Of a stretch of 64,000 nucleotides of DNA, positions 38,375 to 47,394 are shown piece by piece (positions within the stretch are counted from its first letter, which is position 1; each line of letters starts with the position of its first letter). The notes beneath the pieces are model-generated. The model was not told the DNA's origin, searched no databases, and saw only the letters and a list, made by a program, of their open reading frames with translations. The translations under genes were made by a program, and so were the position numbers. This stretch comes from Rhizobium halophilum (GTDB lineage: Bacteria > Pseudomonadota > Alphaproteobacteria > Rhizobiales > Rhizobiaceae). The stretch is from assembly GCF_021648825.1 (NCBI RefSeq), contig NZ_JAKJHS010000006.1, forward strand, positions 124,001 to 188,000. Direction: 5' to 3'.

Positions 38375-39226
38375 TTAATTGAAGGCAAGCGAGGTTTCCA
38401 TTGCCCGGTCGCCCGCAATGACCAAAATGCCCCAGCGTTTGCCTTGGATATGGTAGCCTTCGGGCAGTTTCTCAATCGCGACATCAAGAAGGTATTCATC
38501 TCCCTCCCTGCGACCGTTTTCGCTGCCGAAGAAAGCATAGCCATGGGGTCCGGTAACGATCACCTGGGGCGGAGCGGTCGTGGCTGGCGGTATCTTGAGT
38601 TTCAAGTGGAGCTTCTGATTTCCGGTCAGTCTGTAGTGCGTAACCGCGAAGTCGGTTGACTGCGCCTCGGGTAGCGTCGCCTGCGCTGTTGCGAGGACAA
38701 TCGCCTCCTGCACCGGAGTCGCCTCCAGAGAGGTGAGTGTAAGGGTAAAATCAGCCTGGAACGGTATGCAGATGTTGCGACAAAGACCGATAAAGGCCGA
38801 GACTACGACCTTGAGGGGGCTTTTTGCAGTCTTCATCGAAAGTTCGAAAGGAAGCGTGACCGGATGATCATAGCCAATGTCGCGCAATGACCCGTTATCG
38901 ATCCGCTTCGGAACCGGGTAGTCCAGCTTGCGCAGTCCGACCTCGGTGCCCGGCGATACCAGGAGCTGCGGGGGAATCCCGGCGTCGCCCGGCTCTTTCC
39001 AGTAGGTGATCCAGCCGGGACTTGGCTCTATCTGCAGGGCTCCGCGTACGATCCCGTCGGCGTTCGGGGGCAGGGCGACCAGACGCATGCGCCCGCCTTC
39101 ATTGTAAGCCCATTCAGTGATTTCCGCGTGCGCGGGAGCAACCCAGCTGAACCCAGTGGCCGCCACCGCGGCCAAAGCGCGGAAACGAAAAAATGCCCAG
39201 ACATTTATGCGCTTAGCTATTCTCAT
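38375..39226 (-). CDS. Exported DsbD N-terminal-domain-like protein
   Basis: A 283-residue secreted protein with a signal peptide ending near APAHAEI (about residue 35). The rest resembles the N-terminal domain of the thiol-disulfide reductase DsbD: GWITYWKEPGDAGIPPQL and a cysteine pair in GLCRNICIPF (CxxxC). It has no membrane helices and no thioredoxin domain, so it is a stand-alone periplasmic domain. It may receive electrons from a CcdA-type protein encoded elsewhere. It is divergent from yqgE across 162 bases. Confidence 0.82.
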   Translation of the reverse strand: MRIAKRINVWAFFRFRALAAVAATGFSWVAPAHAEITEWAYNEGGRMRLVALPPNADGIVRGALQIEPSPGWITYWKEPGDAGIPPQLLVSPGTEVGLRKLDYPVPKRIDNGSLRDIGYDHPVTLPFELSMKTAKSPLKVVVSAFIGLCRNICIPFQADFTLTLTSLEATPVQEAIVLATAQATLPEAQSTDFAVTHYRLTGNQKLHLKLKIPPATTAPPQVIVTGPHGYAFFGSENGRREGDEYLLDVAIEKLPEGYHIQGKRWGILVIAGDRAMETSLAFN

Positions 39227-39388
39227 GCTGCCAGTGCTCTATCTGAAGTGTGTCTTTCGAGCCAGTATCCAACCGGCTCCATCTAATCATTTTAGGTTGA
39301 TTGCACGAAAACAGACCCCATCTTGTTGTGATGGCTGCGGTGCACGATCAAGAGCCCTGAAGAGCGGGAATGTGGAGGCGGAATCGCG

Positions 39389-39988
39389 ATGTCTTCTTTG
39401 CGGGGTGAGAGTGAGCAGGGGTTTCTGGACGGTCAGTTCCTGATCGCGATGCCAAACCTGCAGGCCGGAGATTTCGCTCGTGCGGTCGTCTACATCTGCG
39501 CCCACTCCCCCACCGGTGCCATGGGTTTCATCATCAATCGGCATCAGCCGGTCTCCTTTGCCGATGTGCTGGATCATCTCGGCATGCTCGACGAGAAGGA
39601 GGCAAAATTGATGCCGAGCGAACTGCAGCAACTGCCTGTCTTGATGGGCGGCCCGGTCGAAACCGGACGGGGCTTCGTGCTGCACTCCGACGACTATGCC
39701 AGCGACACCAGCGTGTGTGTGGCTGATGACGTTTGTTTGACCGCCACGCTGGACATCATCCGGGCGATCAGTCAGGGCAGGGGCCCCAAGAGAGCTGCCA
39801 TGATGCTCGGATATTCCGGTTGGGGCCCAGGTCAGCTTGAGCTTGAAATCGCCAACAACGGCTGGCTGAATTGTCCCTCAAAGGACGACCTGATCTTCGA
39901 TCCGATGTTGGATACGAAATACGAACGCGCTCTAGCGCTGCTCGGCATTTCGCAGGAAGCTCTGTCTTCCGAAGCCGGGCACGCGTAG
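39389..39988 (+). CDS. YqgE/AlgH family protein
   Basis: Conserved protein of 199 residues with the family signatures [57 protein letters not shown] and [23 protein letters not shown]. Despite the name AlgH, no biochemical function is established. The start is the ATG at 39389 with GGAGG upstream. It ends 78 bases before the CsbD gene, whose own stress promoter begins just after this stop. Confidence 0.9.
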   Translation: MSSLRGESEQGFLDGQFLIAMPNLQAGDFARAVVYICAHSPTGAMGFIINRHQPVSFADVLDHLGMLDEKEAKLMPSELQQLPVLMGGPVETGRGFVLHSDDYASDTSVCVADDVCLTATLDIIRAISQGRGPKRAAMMLGYSGWGPGQLELEIANNGWLNCPSKDDLIFDPMLDTKYERALALLGISQEALSSEAGHA

Positions 39989-39994
39989 CGAACC

Positions 39995-40019
39995 GGAACG
40001 AAGGATGGCTGCCAGCGTT
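39995..40019 (+). promoter_or_regulatory. EcfG-type stress promoter of the CsbD gene
   Basis: GGAAC is followed after exactly 16 bases by CGTT, the promoter pattern of the alphaproteobacterial general-stress sigma factor EcfG/RpoE2. It lies in the 78-base gap after yqgE, and the -10 part is 47 bases upstream of the CsbD start. Confidence 0.75.
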
Positions 40020-40066
40020 TCCTTATCAGTCGGCCATTTCGGCCGGTTTGACAAGGAGACCCGAAC

Positions 40067-40258
40067 ATGACCAGCACGAGCGACAAGATCTCAGGTAAGG
40101 CTAACGAAGTGGCGGGCAAGGCACGTCAGGCCGCCGGTGATGCAATGGACGACCGGGACATGGAGGCCAAGGGTAGCGCTCAGGAGGCCAAGGGTCACGG
40201 TCAGCAGGCGAAAGGTGAGCTGAAGGACGGGGCGAAGAAAATCGTCGACCGTGCTTAA
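40067..40258 (+). CDS. CsbD family general-stress protein
   Basis: A 63-residue hydrophilic protein with the CsbD pattern of short helical repeats: SDKISGKANEVAGKARQAAGDAM and KGSAQEAKGHGQQAKGELKD. Family members are induced by general stress (sigma B in Bacillus, EcfG in alphaproteobacteria); the molecular function is unknown. The start has AAGGAG upstream. A GGAAC-N16-CGTT promoter lies just upstream and a hairpin terminator just downstream, so this is a self-contained single-gene stress unit. Confidence 0.92.
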   Translation: MTSTSDKISGKANEVAGKARQAAGDAMDDRDMEAKGSAQEAKGHGQQAKGELKDGAKKIVDRA

Positions 40259-40277
40259 GGTTCTACTCAGATGGGGA

Positions 40278-40317
40278 GAAACCCGAGCAGGTTACTGTCG
40301 CGGGTTCCTTCTTTTTT
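40278..40317 (+). terminator. Intrinsic terminator of the CsbD gene
   Basis: AACCCG/CGGGTT arms with an inner CAG-GTTA-CTG stem form a bulged hairpin, followed by CCTTCTTTTTT. It starts about 20 bases after the CsbD stop. Confidence 0.75.
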
Positions 40318-40323
40318 GGATCA

Positions 40324-43230
40324 TCAAGCCCTTTTTGTTAGGGGAAAACGCTCCTTCAGGAGCCGGGCAGTTGCTTCGGCGCTGATCGGAGGGCCGAACA
40401 GGAAGCTTTGGCCGAAGTGGCATCCCATGTTTCCGAGCGCAGCTGCATCTTCGTCTGTTTCCACGCCTTCAGCGACAACGGCCATGTCGAGGGCGCGAGC
40501 CATGGCGATGACGGAGCGTAGGAGTACCGCCCTCCTTTCGCGCACATCCCGTACCAGCGCCTTGTCCAACTTGATTGTATCGAAGGGGAACTGGGTCAGG
40601 TACGCTAGAGAAGAATAACCGGTCCCGAAATCATCGAGCGCAAGGCCTATGCCGATGTCCTTCAGCTTTGTCAGGACCAGCCGTGCCTGCTCTGGATTTT
40701 CCATCATCACCGATTCTGTCAGTTCAAGTTTAAGCTGGGTGGGGTCGCAGTCGACCCTGGCTAGCAATGCGCGCACCTCGTTGTAGAGGTTGCTATTGAG
40801 CAGCTGCGCACTCGACAGATTCACCGACAGGAAGATCGGCAGCACGCCTGTTGCACGCTGCCATTCATTGAGATCGAAAGCAGCACGTTCTATCGCGAAC
40901 AGTCCGAGCGACCCGATCAAGTCAGATGCCTCAGCGATTGGGATGAACTCGGAGGGGGGAATGCTGCCGCGCCGCGGATGCTCCCAGCGCATGAGCGCCT
41001 CGAATCCGGCGATCTCACCGTCGCTAAGCTGGATGATGGGCTGGTAGGCGAGCGAAAGTTCTTTTCGCTCGACTGCACGGCGCAGGTCGGTCTCGATCTG
41101 CAGCCGGTCGCTGCTCGATGTACGGAAGATGGGCCGGAACGGCTCCACGCGGTTTCCCCCACCTCGTTTCGCGCGGTACATGGCGAGTTCTGCATCGCTG
41201 AGCAGTTCCTCGCCATTTGCCTGTTGATCGACCCATGACGCCAGACCGATCGATGCGGTCAAGATGATCTCTCGGTTGGCGAAATTGATGGGCACCATGA
41301 TGGCCTCGGAGACCGCATCGGCGAAGTCCGCCACCCGTGCTGGGTCCTGTTCAGATACCAGGATCAGGCCAAACTGGTCTCCGGAAAGCCTCGCGAGAGT
41401 ATCTTGCGGGCGCAGGAGCCGCCGCAGGCGCCGGGTCAAGGCGATCAGGATATTGTCCCCGGCTGCAATGCCAAGGACGTCGTTCACCTGCTTGTAGCGA
41501 TCGATATCGATCGCCATCACCGTAGGGCGGACATTGTCACTGCTGTCAGCCAAGACAAGAACCGACTGCAGGCGGTCGAGGAAGACCTGCCGGTTAGGCA
41601 AACCGGTGAGATTGTCGTGCATAGCATCCTGCAGCAGACGTTCGACCGAGTTCTTCTGCTCCGTGATGTCTACAATCGTACCCACGCATCGGATGATTTC
41701 GCCGTTGGAGCCGAGAACCGGTCGCGCACGGATCCTCAGCCAGTGGAAGTGGCCGTCCTCTGCGCGAATGCGGAACTCGTGGTTCAGCCGTCCGCGGCGG
41801 TGCTCGAGAAGAACGTCGAGCGTAGCCTTGAAGCGGTCCCTGTCGTCGGGATGAAGCCGTGGCAGCCAGTTGCGTATCGGCCCATGCATGGCTGCCGCTT
41901 CTAGCCCAAGCTTGGTGGAAATGTCGGGGGTGGTCACCACCTTGTCGCGTGCAACATCCCAGTCCCACACGATGTCACCCGATCCCGATAGCGCCAGCGA
42001 CTGTCGTTCGAGGTCGGAAAACAGGCCCTGCTGATAGGCACCGCCTGCGAAGGCGTGCTGCATGACGGTGAAGCCGATCAGCAGAACGATAAGAACAAGG
42101 CCGCCGCCCAGCGCGGGCTGAATGATGTCATTGTCCAGTTGGCCGGTGACCGTCAGCCAGCCTCCGAACAGCCAGACCAGGATAAGTGCCCAGGTCGGTA
42201 CAAGAAGGATAGCGCGGTCATAGCGGCTGAGGCCGAGGTAGATGATCAGCAGGATGCCGCAGGTGGCGGTGAGCGCAAAAGACAGTCGGGCGACGCCGGA
42301 GGCAATCGAGGGATCGTAGATCGCGACGCCGAAGAGAAGGGCAAGACCGAGGATCCAGGCCAGCGTCGCATAACCGAGATGCACATGCCACCGATTGAGA
42401 TTGAGGTAGGTGAACAGGAAGATCACCAGGCTGGAAGCAAGCGCCACTTCCGCACATGCTCGCCATATCCTCTGGTCGCTGGCAGTAATGCTGATCAACT
42501 TGTCGAGGAAGCCGAAGTCCACGCAAATGTAGGCGAGCACTGCCCAGGCGAGCGCTGCGGCCGCAGGCAGCATCGAGGTACCCTTGACGACGAAGAGGAT
42601 TGTCAGGAAGACCGCCAGGAGCCCCGCAATACCCAGCACAATCCCACGATAGAGGGTAAAGGCGTTGACAGTGTCCTTGTAAGCGGCAGGCTCCCAGAGA
42701 TAGAGCTGCGGCAGCGTCGGGGTGCTCAGCTCCGCCACGAAGGTGATGACGGAGCCCGGATTGAGGGTGATGCGGAAGACGTCCGCGTCCGGACTTGGTT
42801 CCCGATCAAGAGCAAAGCCCTCGCTTGGCGTGATGGCGTTGATGCGCTGCGAACCAAGGTCGGGCCAGAACATCCTTGAGCCGACGAGGCGGAAGTGCGG
42901 AGCGACGATCACGCGCTCCAACTGCTCCTCGGAAACATTGGCAAGCGCAAAAACGGCCCAATCACCGTTATGGCTCGGCGCGCCCGCGCGCACCTCGATC
43001 CGGCGACGGACGCCATCGGCACCGGCAGCGGTCGAAACCTGAAACGCCTCGCCCTGGCTCGCGTAGATCTCCGTCATTTCGGTAAGGTCCAGCGCGGTAT
43101 CGTCGCGGGAGATCTTTACCGGCTCTACCGCCGCCGCCGGAAGCGACGTGGCGAGGAATGCTGCTGCCAGCGTGACCATCAGCATCGTCACCCAGCGGAA
43201 GCCCGCCGTGTTTGCGTAGCGGGCAGTCAT
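40324..43230 (-). CDS. 7TM-sensor PAS-GGDEF(degenerate)-EAL cyclic-di-GMP phosphodiesterase
   Basis: Membrane protein of 968 residues. A signal sequence and a periplasmic domain like 7TMR-DISMED2 precede about seven membrane helices (the 7TMR-DISM arrangement), a PAS domain (DIVWDWDVARDK), a GGDEF domain and an EAL domain. The GGDEF motif is SGDQF, so cyclase activity is unlikely, although an RPQD inhibitory-type site sits five residues before it. EAL is intact: FEALMRW, ELTES, LDDFGTGYSS and VAEGVET. It is probably a phosphodiesterase with a regulatory GGDEF domain. The start at 43230 overlaps the acetyltransferase stop as ATGA; a longer frame to 43296 exists. Confidence 0.9.
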   Translation of the reverse strand: MTARYANTAGFRWVTMLMVTLAAAFLATSLPAAAVEPVKISRDDTALDLTEMTEIYASQGEAFQVSTAAGADGVRRRIEVRAGAPSHNGDWAVFALANVSEEQLERVIVAPHFRLVGSRMFWPDLGSQRINAITPSEGFALDREPSPDADVFRITLNPGSVITFVAELSTPTLPQLYLWEPAAYKDTVNAFTLYRGIVLGIAGLLAVFLTILFVVKGTSMLPAAAALAWAVLAYICVDFGFLDKLISITASDQRIWRACAEVALASSLVIFLFTYLNLNRWHVHLGYATLAWILGLALLFGVAIYDPSIASGVARLSFALTATCGILLIIYLGLSRYDRAILLVPTWALILVWLFGGWLTVTGQLDNDIIQPALGGGLVLIVLLIGFTVMQHAFAGGAYQQGLFSDLERQSLALSGSGDIVWDWDVARDKVVTTPDISTKLGLEAAAMHGPIRNWLPRLHPDDRDRFKATLDVLLEHRRGRLNHEFRIRAEDGHFHWLRIRARPVLGSNGEIIRCVGTIVDITEQKNSVERLLQDAMHDNLTGLPNRQVFLDRLQSVLVLADSSDNVRPTVMAIDIDRYKQVNDVLGIAAGDNILIALTRRLRRLLRPQDTLARLSGDQFGLILVSEQDPARVADFADAVSEAIMVPINFANREIILTASIGLASWVDQQANGEELLSDAELAMYRAKRGGGNRVEPFRPIFRTSSSDRLQIETDLRRAVERKELSLAYQPIIQLSDGEIAGFEALMRWEHPRRGSIPPSEFIPIAEASDLIGSLGLFAIERAAFDLNEWQRATGVLPIFLSVNLSSAQLLNSNLYNEVRALLARVDCDPTQLKLELTESVMMENPEQARLVLTKLKDIGIGLALDDFGTGYSSLAYLTQFPFDTIKLDKALVRDVRERRAVLLRSVIAMARALDMAVVAEGVETDEDAAALGNMGCHFGQSFLFGPPISAEATARLLKERFPLTKRA

Positions 43231-43838
43231 GGCCGTGTCATCTTCCCGAATCCACCATCGTCCGGCAGGCGCGAAAACATGACGTGATCGCGCCACTCGC
43301 CGTTGATCTTGAGATACTTGCGCAAAAGCCCTTCTCGCTCGAAGCCGGCTTTTTCAAGGAGCCGGACGCTCTTCCAGTTCTCCGGAATACAGGCAGCCTC
43401 GATACGGTGCAACTGAAGCTGCCCGTAGATGTAGGGGATAGCGATCTTGAGGGCTGCAAGCATGTGCCCTTGGCCCGCGTGACGCTCGCCCATCCAGTAG
43501 CCGATCATGCAGCTTTGTGCCGCACCGCGGCGAATGTAGCCGATCGTCAATCCGCCAAGGAGGCGCATCTCCGGCCGACTGAAAAGGAGGAGCGGCACCG
43601 CGTGGCCAGCTTGGAATTCCTTGACTCCTCTATTGACGCGGCCACGAAAGGAGGCTTCCGACAGTTCCTCTTCCCGCCATGTTGGCTCCCACGGCTGCAG
43701 GAAGGCACGACTTTCCGATCTAAGAGCGGCCCACTGGCCGTAGTCCTGATAGCGGGCGAGGCGCAGGAGGTGCTGGTCCCCATGGAGAGACGGTGTTCGC
43801 GGTTGCCGTGACAAAAGCCGCAGGATCAATCCCGTCAT
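43227..43838 (-). CDS. GNAT family N-acetyltransferase (RimJ-like)
   Basis: Acetyltransferase of 203 residues with the GNAT fold. The acetyl-CoA loop region is IGYWMGERHAGQGHMLAALKIAIPYIY, followed by ENWKSVRLLEKAGFEREGLLRKYLKINGEWRDHVMF, which is typical of RimJ/RimL-like enzymes that acetylate protein N-termini or small amines. The ATG at 43838 has CAGGAG upstream; a longer frame to 43904 lacks support. The stop overlaps the start of the EAL protein gene by 4 bases, so they are translationally coupled. Confidence 0.88.
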   Translation of the reverse strand: MTGLILRLLSRQPRTPSLHGDQHLLRLARYQDYGQWAALRSESRAFLQPWEPTWREEELSEASFRGRVNRGVKEFQAGHAVPLLLFSRPEMRLLGGLTIGYIRRGAAQSCMIGYWMGERHAGQGHMLAALKIAIPYIYGQLQLHRIEAACIPENWKSVRLLEKAGFEREGLLRKYLKINGEWRDHVMFSRLPDDGGFGKMTRP

Positions 43839-43967
43839 GTCCCACTCCTGACAATCATCGGTGAGCGGTCGCTGCCAGGTGCCTGGCCGAAGGGCCGGGC
43901 ACAAGTTGCAATCTCGGAGGAAGACGGCGCCTGCTTCATCCTTGGCCGCCTAACCGAGGACACCGGA

Positions 43968-45266
43968 TCAACCGGCCGCCTGCTGCGTCTTTGCCGTCTG
44001 GGGTGAAAGAGCCGCGGAAAGCTCGTTCATCGATACCAGCTTCTCGATCGGGCCGACGGCGGAAAGCGTGGGAACCGTATCGAAGAAGAGCCGGCCCGAA
44101 AGATCCGTCAGCCGCGCCGTGGTGATGCCTTCCAGCCGTTCCATCAACTCGTTGTTGGGGATTGGGCGGCCGTAGAGGATCATCTGCCTTGCGATCTGGC
44201 CTGCCCGTGCGGCGGGGCTCTCTTGTCCCATCAGCAACTGAGCGCGGATTTGTGCCCGGGCGCGATGGATCTCCTGCTCGTGGATGGTCTCCGCGGCCTT
44301 GCGCAGTTCCTCGATGATCACCGGCACAAGCTGCGGGATATCCTCGCCGCCGGTTGCGGCATGGATGCCGAAGATGCCGGTGTCCGAAAATCCCCAGTGG
44401 AAGGCGTAGACGGAGTAACAGAGGCCGCGGTGCTCGCGGACCTCTTGGAAGAGACGCGAGGACATGCCGCCGCCGAGGATGTTGGCCAGAATCTGCGAGC
44501 AGTAGAAGTCCCGCATGTGGTAAGCCTTGCCCTCGAAGCCGAGCAGGATCTGCGCGTCCATGAGGTCGCGGACTTCGCGGGTTTCGCCGCCGATGTAGCG
44601 GGCAACGTCCTGCACCGGGCGCGCGCTCGGTGTTCGCGGCAGAGTGGCGAAACGCTCTTCCACCTGCTTGCAGAAGACGTCGTGATCGACTGCGCCGGCG
44701 GCCACGACGAACATACGGTCGGTGGTGTAGTTGCGCGACAGGTAGTTGCGAATTTGGCCCGGAGCGAAGCTCTGTACCCGCTCCGGCGTCCCGAGGATCG
44801 GCCGACCGATCGTCTGGCCGAGGTAGGCGACTTCAGAGAATTTGTCGAAGACGACGTCGTCTGGCGTGTCGTTGGCCGCACCGATCTCCTGAAGGATCAC
44901 GTGCTTCTCCCGACGCAGTTCTTCCTCGTCGAAGAGCGATTCCGTCAGGATATCGGCCAGAAGATCCACCGCGAGTGGAACATGGTCTTTGAGCACGCGT
45001 GCGTAATAAGAGGTGGTCTCGGTCGAGGTTGCGGCATTGAGTTCGCCGCCGACGTTTTCAATTTCCTCGGCAATGTCGCGGGCGCTGCGTCGCGTCGTGC
45101 CCTTGAAGGCCATGTGTTCGAGGAGATGGGCAATGCCGTGCTCATCTTCAGTTTCGTTACGCGACCCCGACTTGATCCAGACGCCAAGCGCAACGCTTTC
45201 CAGATGCGGCATGGCCTCGGTGACGACGGTCAACCCGGAAGGAAGCCGGGTTACTTCAACATTCAT
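43968..45266 (-). CDS. M16 family zinc peptidase (mitochondrial-processing-peptidase-like)
   Basis: Pitrilysin-clan metallopeptidase of 432 residues. The inverted zinc motif HLLEH is at 47-51 within GIAHLLEHMAFKGTTRR, and the third ligand region is FDEEELRREKHVILQEI. The second half contains the typical GGGMSSRLFQEVREHRGLCYSVYAF. The ATG at 45266 gives the family N-terminus NVEVTRLPSGLTVVTE; the frame is open to 45398, inside thrC. It follows thrC after 26 bases, a conserved alphaproteobacterial pair. The substrate is not known. Confidence 0.93.
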   Translation of the reverse strand: MNVEVTRLPSGLTVVTEAMPHLESVALGVWIKSGSRNETEDEHGIAHLLEHMAFKGTTRRSARDIAEEIENVGGELNAATSTETTSYYARVLKDHVPLAVDLLADILTESLFDEEELRREKHVILQEIGAANDTPDDVVFDKFSEVAYLGQTIGRPILGTPERVQSFAPGQIRNYLSRNYTTDRMFVVAAGAVDHDVFCKQVEERFATLPRTPSARPVQDVARYIGGETREVRDLMDAQILLGFEGKAYHMRDFYCSQILANILGGGMSSRLFQEVREHRGLCYSVYAFHWGFSDTGIFGIHAATGGEDIPQLVPVIIEELRKAAETIHEQEIHRARAQIRAQLLMGQESPAARAGQIARQMILYGRPIPNNELMERLEGITTARLTDLSGRLFFDTVPTLSAVGPIEKLVSMNELSAALSPQTAKTQQAAG

Positions 45267-45292
45267 TGCTTGTCTTTCTGGCACGCCACCAC

Positions 45293-46690
45293 TCACTTGC
45301 CTGCTCGTGCATGTCTGCTGATGAAGCTTTCGATATCCTTGAGTTGGGCAGGCAGGATATCGAAGCGCTCCTCCCTGGACATCAGATCGGCAAGCCATGA
45401 TGGAAGCGCAGGGTCAATTCCGCAAGCGGATTCTACGGCCGCCGGGAACTTGGCCGGATGCGCCGTAGACAGCGTCACCATCGGGCTGGTCGGCTTTGCA
45501 TTCTTCCTCGCGACAAAAATGCCGGTCGCCGTGTGCGGATCGACGAGATAGCCGGTCTCCGCCAATGTTTCGCGAATGGTCGCGGCCACCTGCTTCTCCG
45601 TCGCCCGGGCCGCTCTGAATTCTCGGCGGATTGACTTCAGCGCATCCGGCTGCACCTCGAAGGCGCCCGACTGCTTCAGCCCCGCCATGGCGGAGCGAAC
45701 GGAAGAAGGGTCCCGCCCATAGGCTTCAAACAACAGCCGCTCGAAGTTGGAGGAGATCTGGATGTCCATGGAAGGCGAGGTGGTGGCCTTCACGCCGCGC
45801 ATCTCGTAGCGGCCGCTCTTTAGCGTGCGGGCTAGGATGTCGTTGTCGTTGGTCGCGATCACCAGGCGCTCGATCGGCAGACCCATGCGCTTGGCGACAT
45901 AGCCGGCGAAGATATCGCCGAAATTGCCGGTGGGGACCGTGAAGGAGACCTTTCGGTCGGGGCCACCAAGCGAAACCGCCGCGGTGAAGTAGTAGACCAC
46001 CTGGGCCATGATGCGCGCCCAGTTGATGGAGTTGACGCCCGAAAGGCCGACCCGGTCACGGAATGAGGCGTCGTTGAACATCTCCTTCACCAGGTTCTGG
46101 CAGTCGTCGAAGTTCCCTTCAACGGCGATGGCATGAACATTGGCCGCCGCAGAGGTGGTCATCTGGCGCTGCTGGACAGGAGAGACTTTTCCCTTGGGGA
46201 AAAGGATGAAGATGTCGGTACGGTCCCGGCCGGCAAAGGCGTCGATCGCCGCCCCGCCGGTATCTCCGGAGGTGGCGCCCACGATGGTCGCACGCTCGCC
46301 GCGCTTCGCCAGGACATAGTCCATCAGCCGGGCGAGCAACTGCATGGCGACGTCCTTGAAGGCAAGGGTGGTGCCGTGAAACAGCTCGAGGACGAAGTCG
46401 TTGGGACCCGTCTGAACCAGCGGGACTACGGCCGGATGACGGAAAGTGGCATAGGCGTCTTCGATCATGGAGCGCAGGTCCGCTTCCGGAATCTCGTCGC
46501 CGGTAAAGCGCCGGACGATTTCGAAGGCGATGTCTTGGTATCTCTTGCCGCGGAAGGCGCGGATCTCGCGCTTCGTCAGCGTCGGCCATTCGCTCGGTAT
46601 GTAGAGACCGCCGTCGCGTGCGAGGCCGGCGAGCAAAGCGTCACGAAAGCCGAGAGCGGGCGCCTCTCCGCGGGTAGAAATGTATTCCAC
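45293..46690 (-). CDS. thrC: Threonine synthase
   Basis: PLP enzyme that converts O-phosphohomoserine to threonine, the step after ThrB. The 465 residues are the long class. The PLP lysine is Lys112 in HGTTLAFKDVAMQLLARL; ATSGDTGGAAIDAF binds the phosphate of PLP. The N-terminus EYISTRGEAPALGFRDALLAGLARDGGLYIP is characteristic. It is the first gene of a thrC-M16 peptidase pair; 132 bases separate it from the divergent lipoprotein gene. I saw no threonine attenuator there. Confidence 0.97.
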   Translation of the reverse strand: MEYISTRGEAPALGFRDALLAGLARDGGLYIPSEWPTLTKREIRAFRGKRYQDIAFEIVRRFTGDEIPEADLRSMIEDAYATFRHPAVVPLVQTGPNDFVLELFHGTTLAFKDVAMQLLARLMDYVLAKRGERATIVGATSGDTGGAAIDAFAGRDRTDIFILFPKGKVSPVQQRQMTTSAAANVHAIAVEGNFDDCQNLVKEMFNDASFRDRVGLSGVNSINWARIMAQVVYYFTAAVSLGGPDRKVSFTVPTGNFGDIFAGYVAKRMGLPIERLVIATNDNDILARTLKSGRYEMRGVKATTSPSMDIQISSNFERLLFEAYGRDPSSVRSAMAGLKQSGAFEVQPDALKSIRREFRAARATEKQVAATIRETLAETGYLVDPHTATGIFVARKNAKPTSPMVTLSTAHPAKFPAAVESACGIDPALPSWLADLMSREERFDILPAQLKDIESFISRHARAGK

Positions 46691-46822
46691 GACCCTGAAT
46701 CCCTAATCGATTTTTATTTGCGCCGCTGATATAGACCAGGAAAATTGGCTGCGAAAGGCCGCGAGTGCCGATCTTCGGCAGTGGCTGCCCGTACAGGAAA
46801 AGATGTTGAGAGGGTGGATTCA

Positions 46823-47377
46823 GTGTTTGCTTCAGTGACGCGTAAGCTTTTGTCGATTTCTCTTCTTGCCGTTGTGGCGGGCTGCAACTCCTCATCGCCC
46901 ACCGCGGGTCTAAGTTCCGCGGCGACGACGCCGGCTGCCCAGGCGCAATCGGTGACGCCGGTCGTGCAAGCCTTCTGCCCGCCGATTGTGATGCGTGAGG
47001 AAACGGCGGTCTACCAGTCCTACGCGCGCGGTGGTCAGGATAATCCGGAAAAGCTAGCTTTCCAGGCGTCGCTCGCAGATGCAACCCGTCAATGCACGGC
47101 TAACGAGAGCACCATCACCATCAACGTCGTGGCTCAAGGCCGGATTGTAGCAGGCCCGGCCGTGACGGCAGGACAAGTCTCATTGCCGGTCCTCGTGGAG
47201 GTCGTCGACGGCGACAACGTGATCTACTCCCAGAAGGTCAGCTTCCCTGTCGAACTACCGGCGGCCGGCACGCAGTTTCTCTTCAACAAGGCGGACGTGC
47301 AGATTCCGAACGCTCAGGGCGGCGCCTCACGCTTCACGCGAATTCGGCTTGGCTTCGACCTGCCGTCGAAGCGGTAA
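46823..47377 (+). CDS. Conserved lipoprotein of unknown function
   Basis: A 184-residue exported protein. The N-terminus FASVTRKLLSISLLAVVAGC is a lipoprotein signal with the lipobox VAGC (Cys at about 21), followed by a Ser/Thr/Ala-rich linker and a beta-rich domain containing FCPPIVMREETAVYQSYARGG, DATRQCTANESTITINVV and FPVELPAAGTQFLFNKADVQIP. I do not recognise a function. The GTG at 46823 with GAGAGGG upstream is chosen; the frame is open from 46745 and another GTG at 46814 is possible. Divergent from thrC. Confidence 0.78.
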   Translation: MFASVTRKLLSISLLAVVAGCNSSSPTAGLSSAATTPAAQAQSVTPVVQAFCPPIVMREETAVYQSYARGGQDNPEKLAFQASLADATRQCTANESTITINVVAQGRIVAGPAVTAGQVSLPVLVEVVDGDNVIYSQKVSFPVELPAAGTQFLFNKADVQIPNAQGGASRFTRIRLGFDLPSKR

Positions 47378-47394
47378 CCCGCCTAGCGGCTAGT

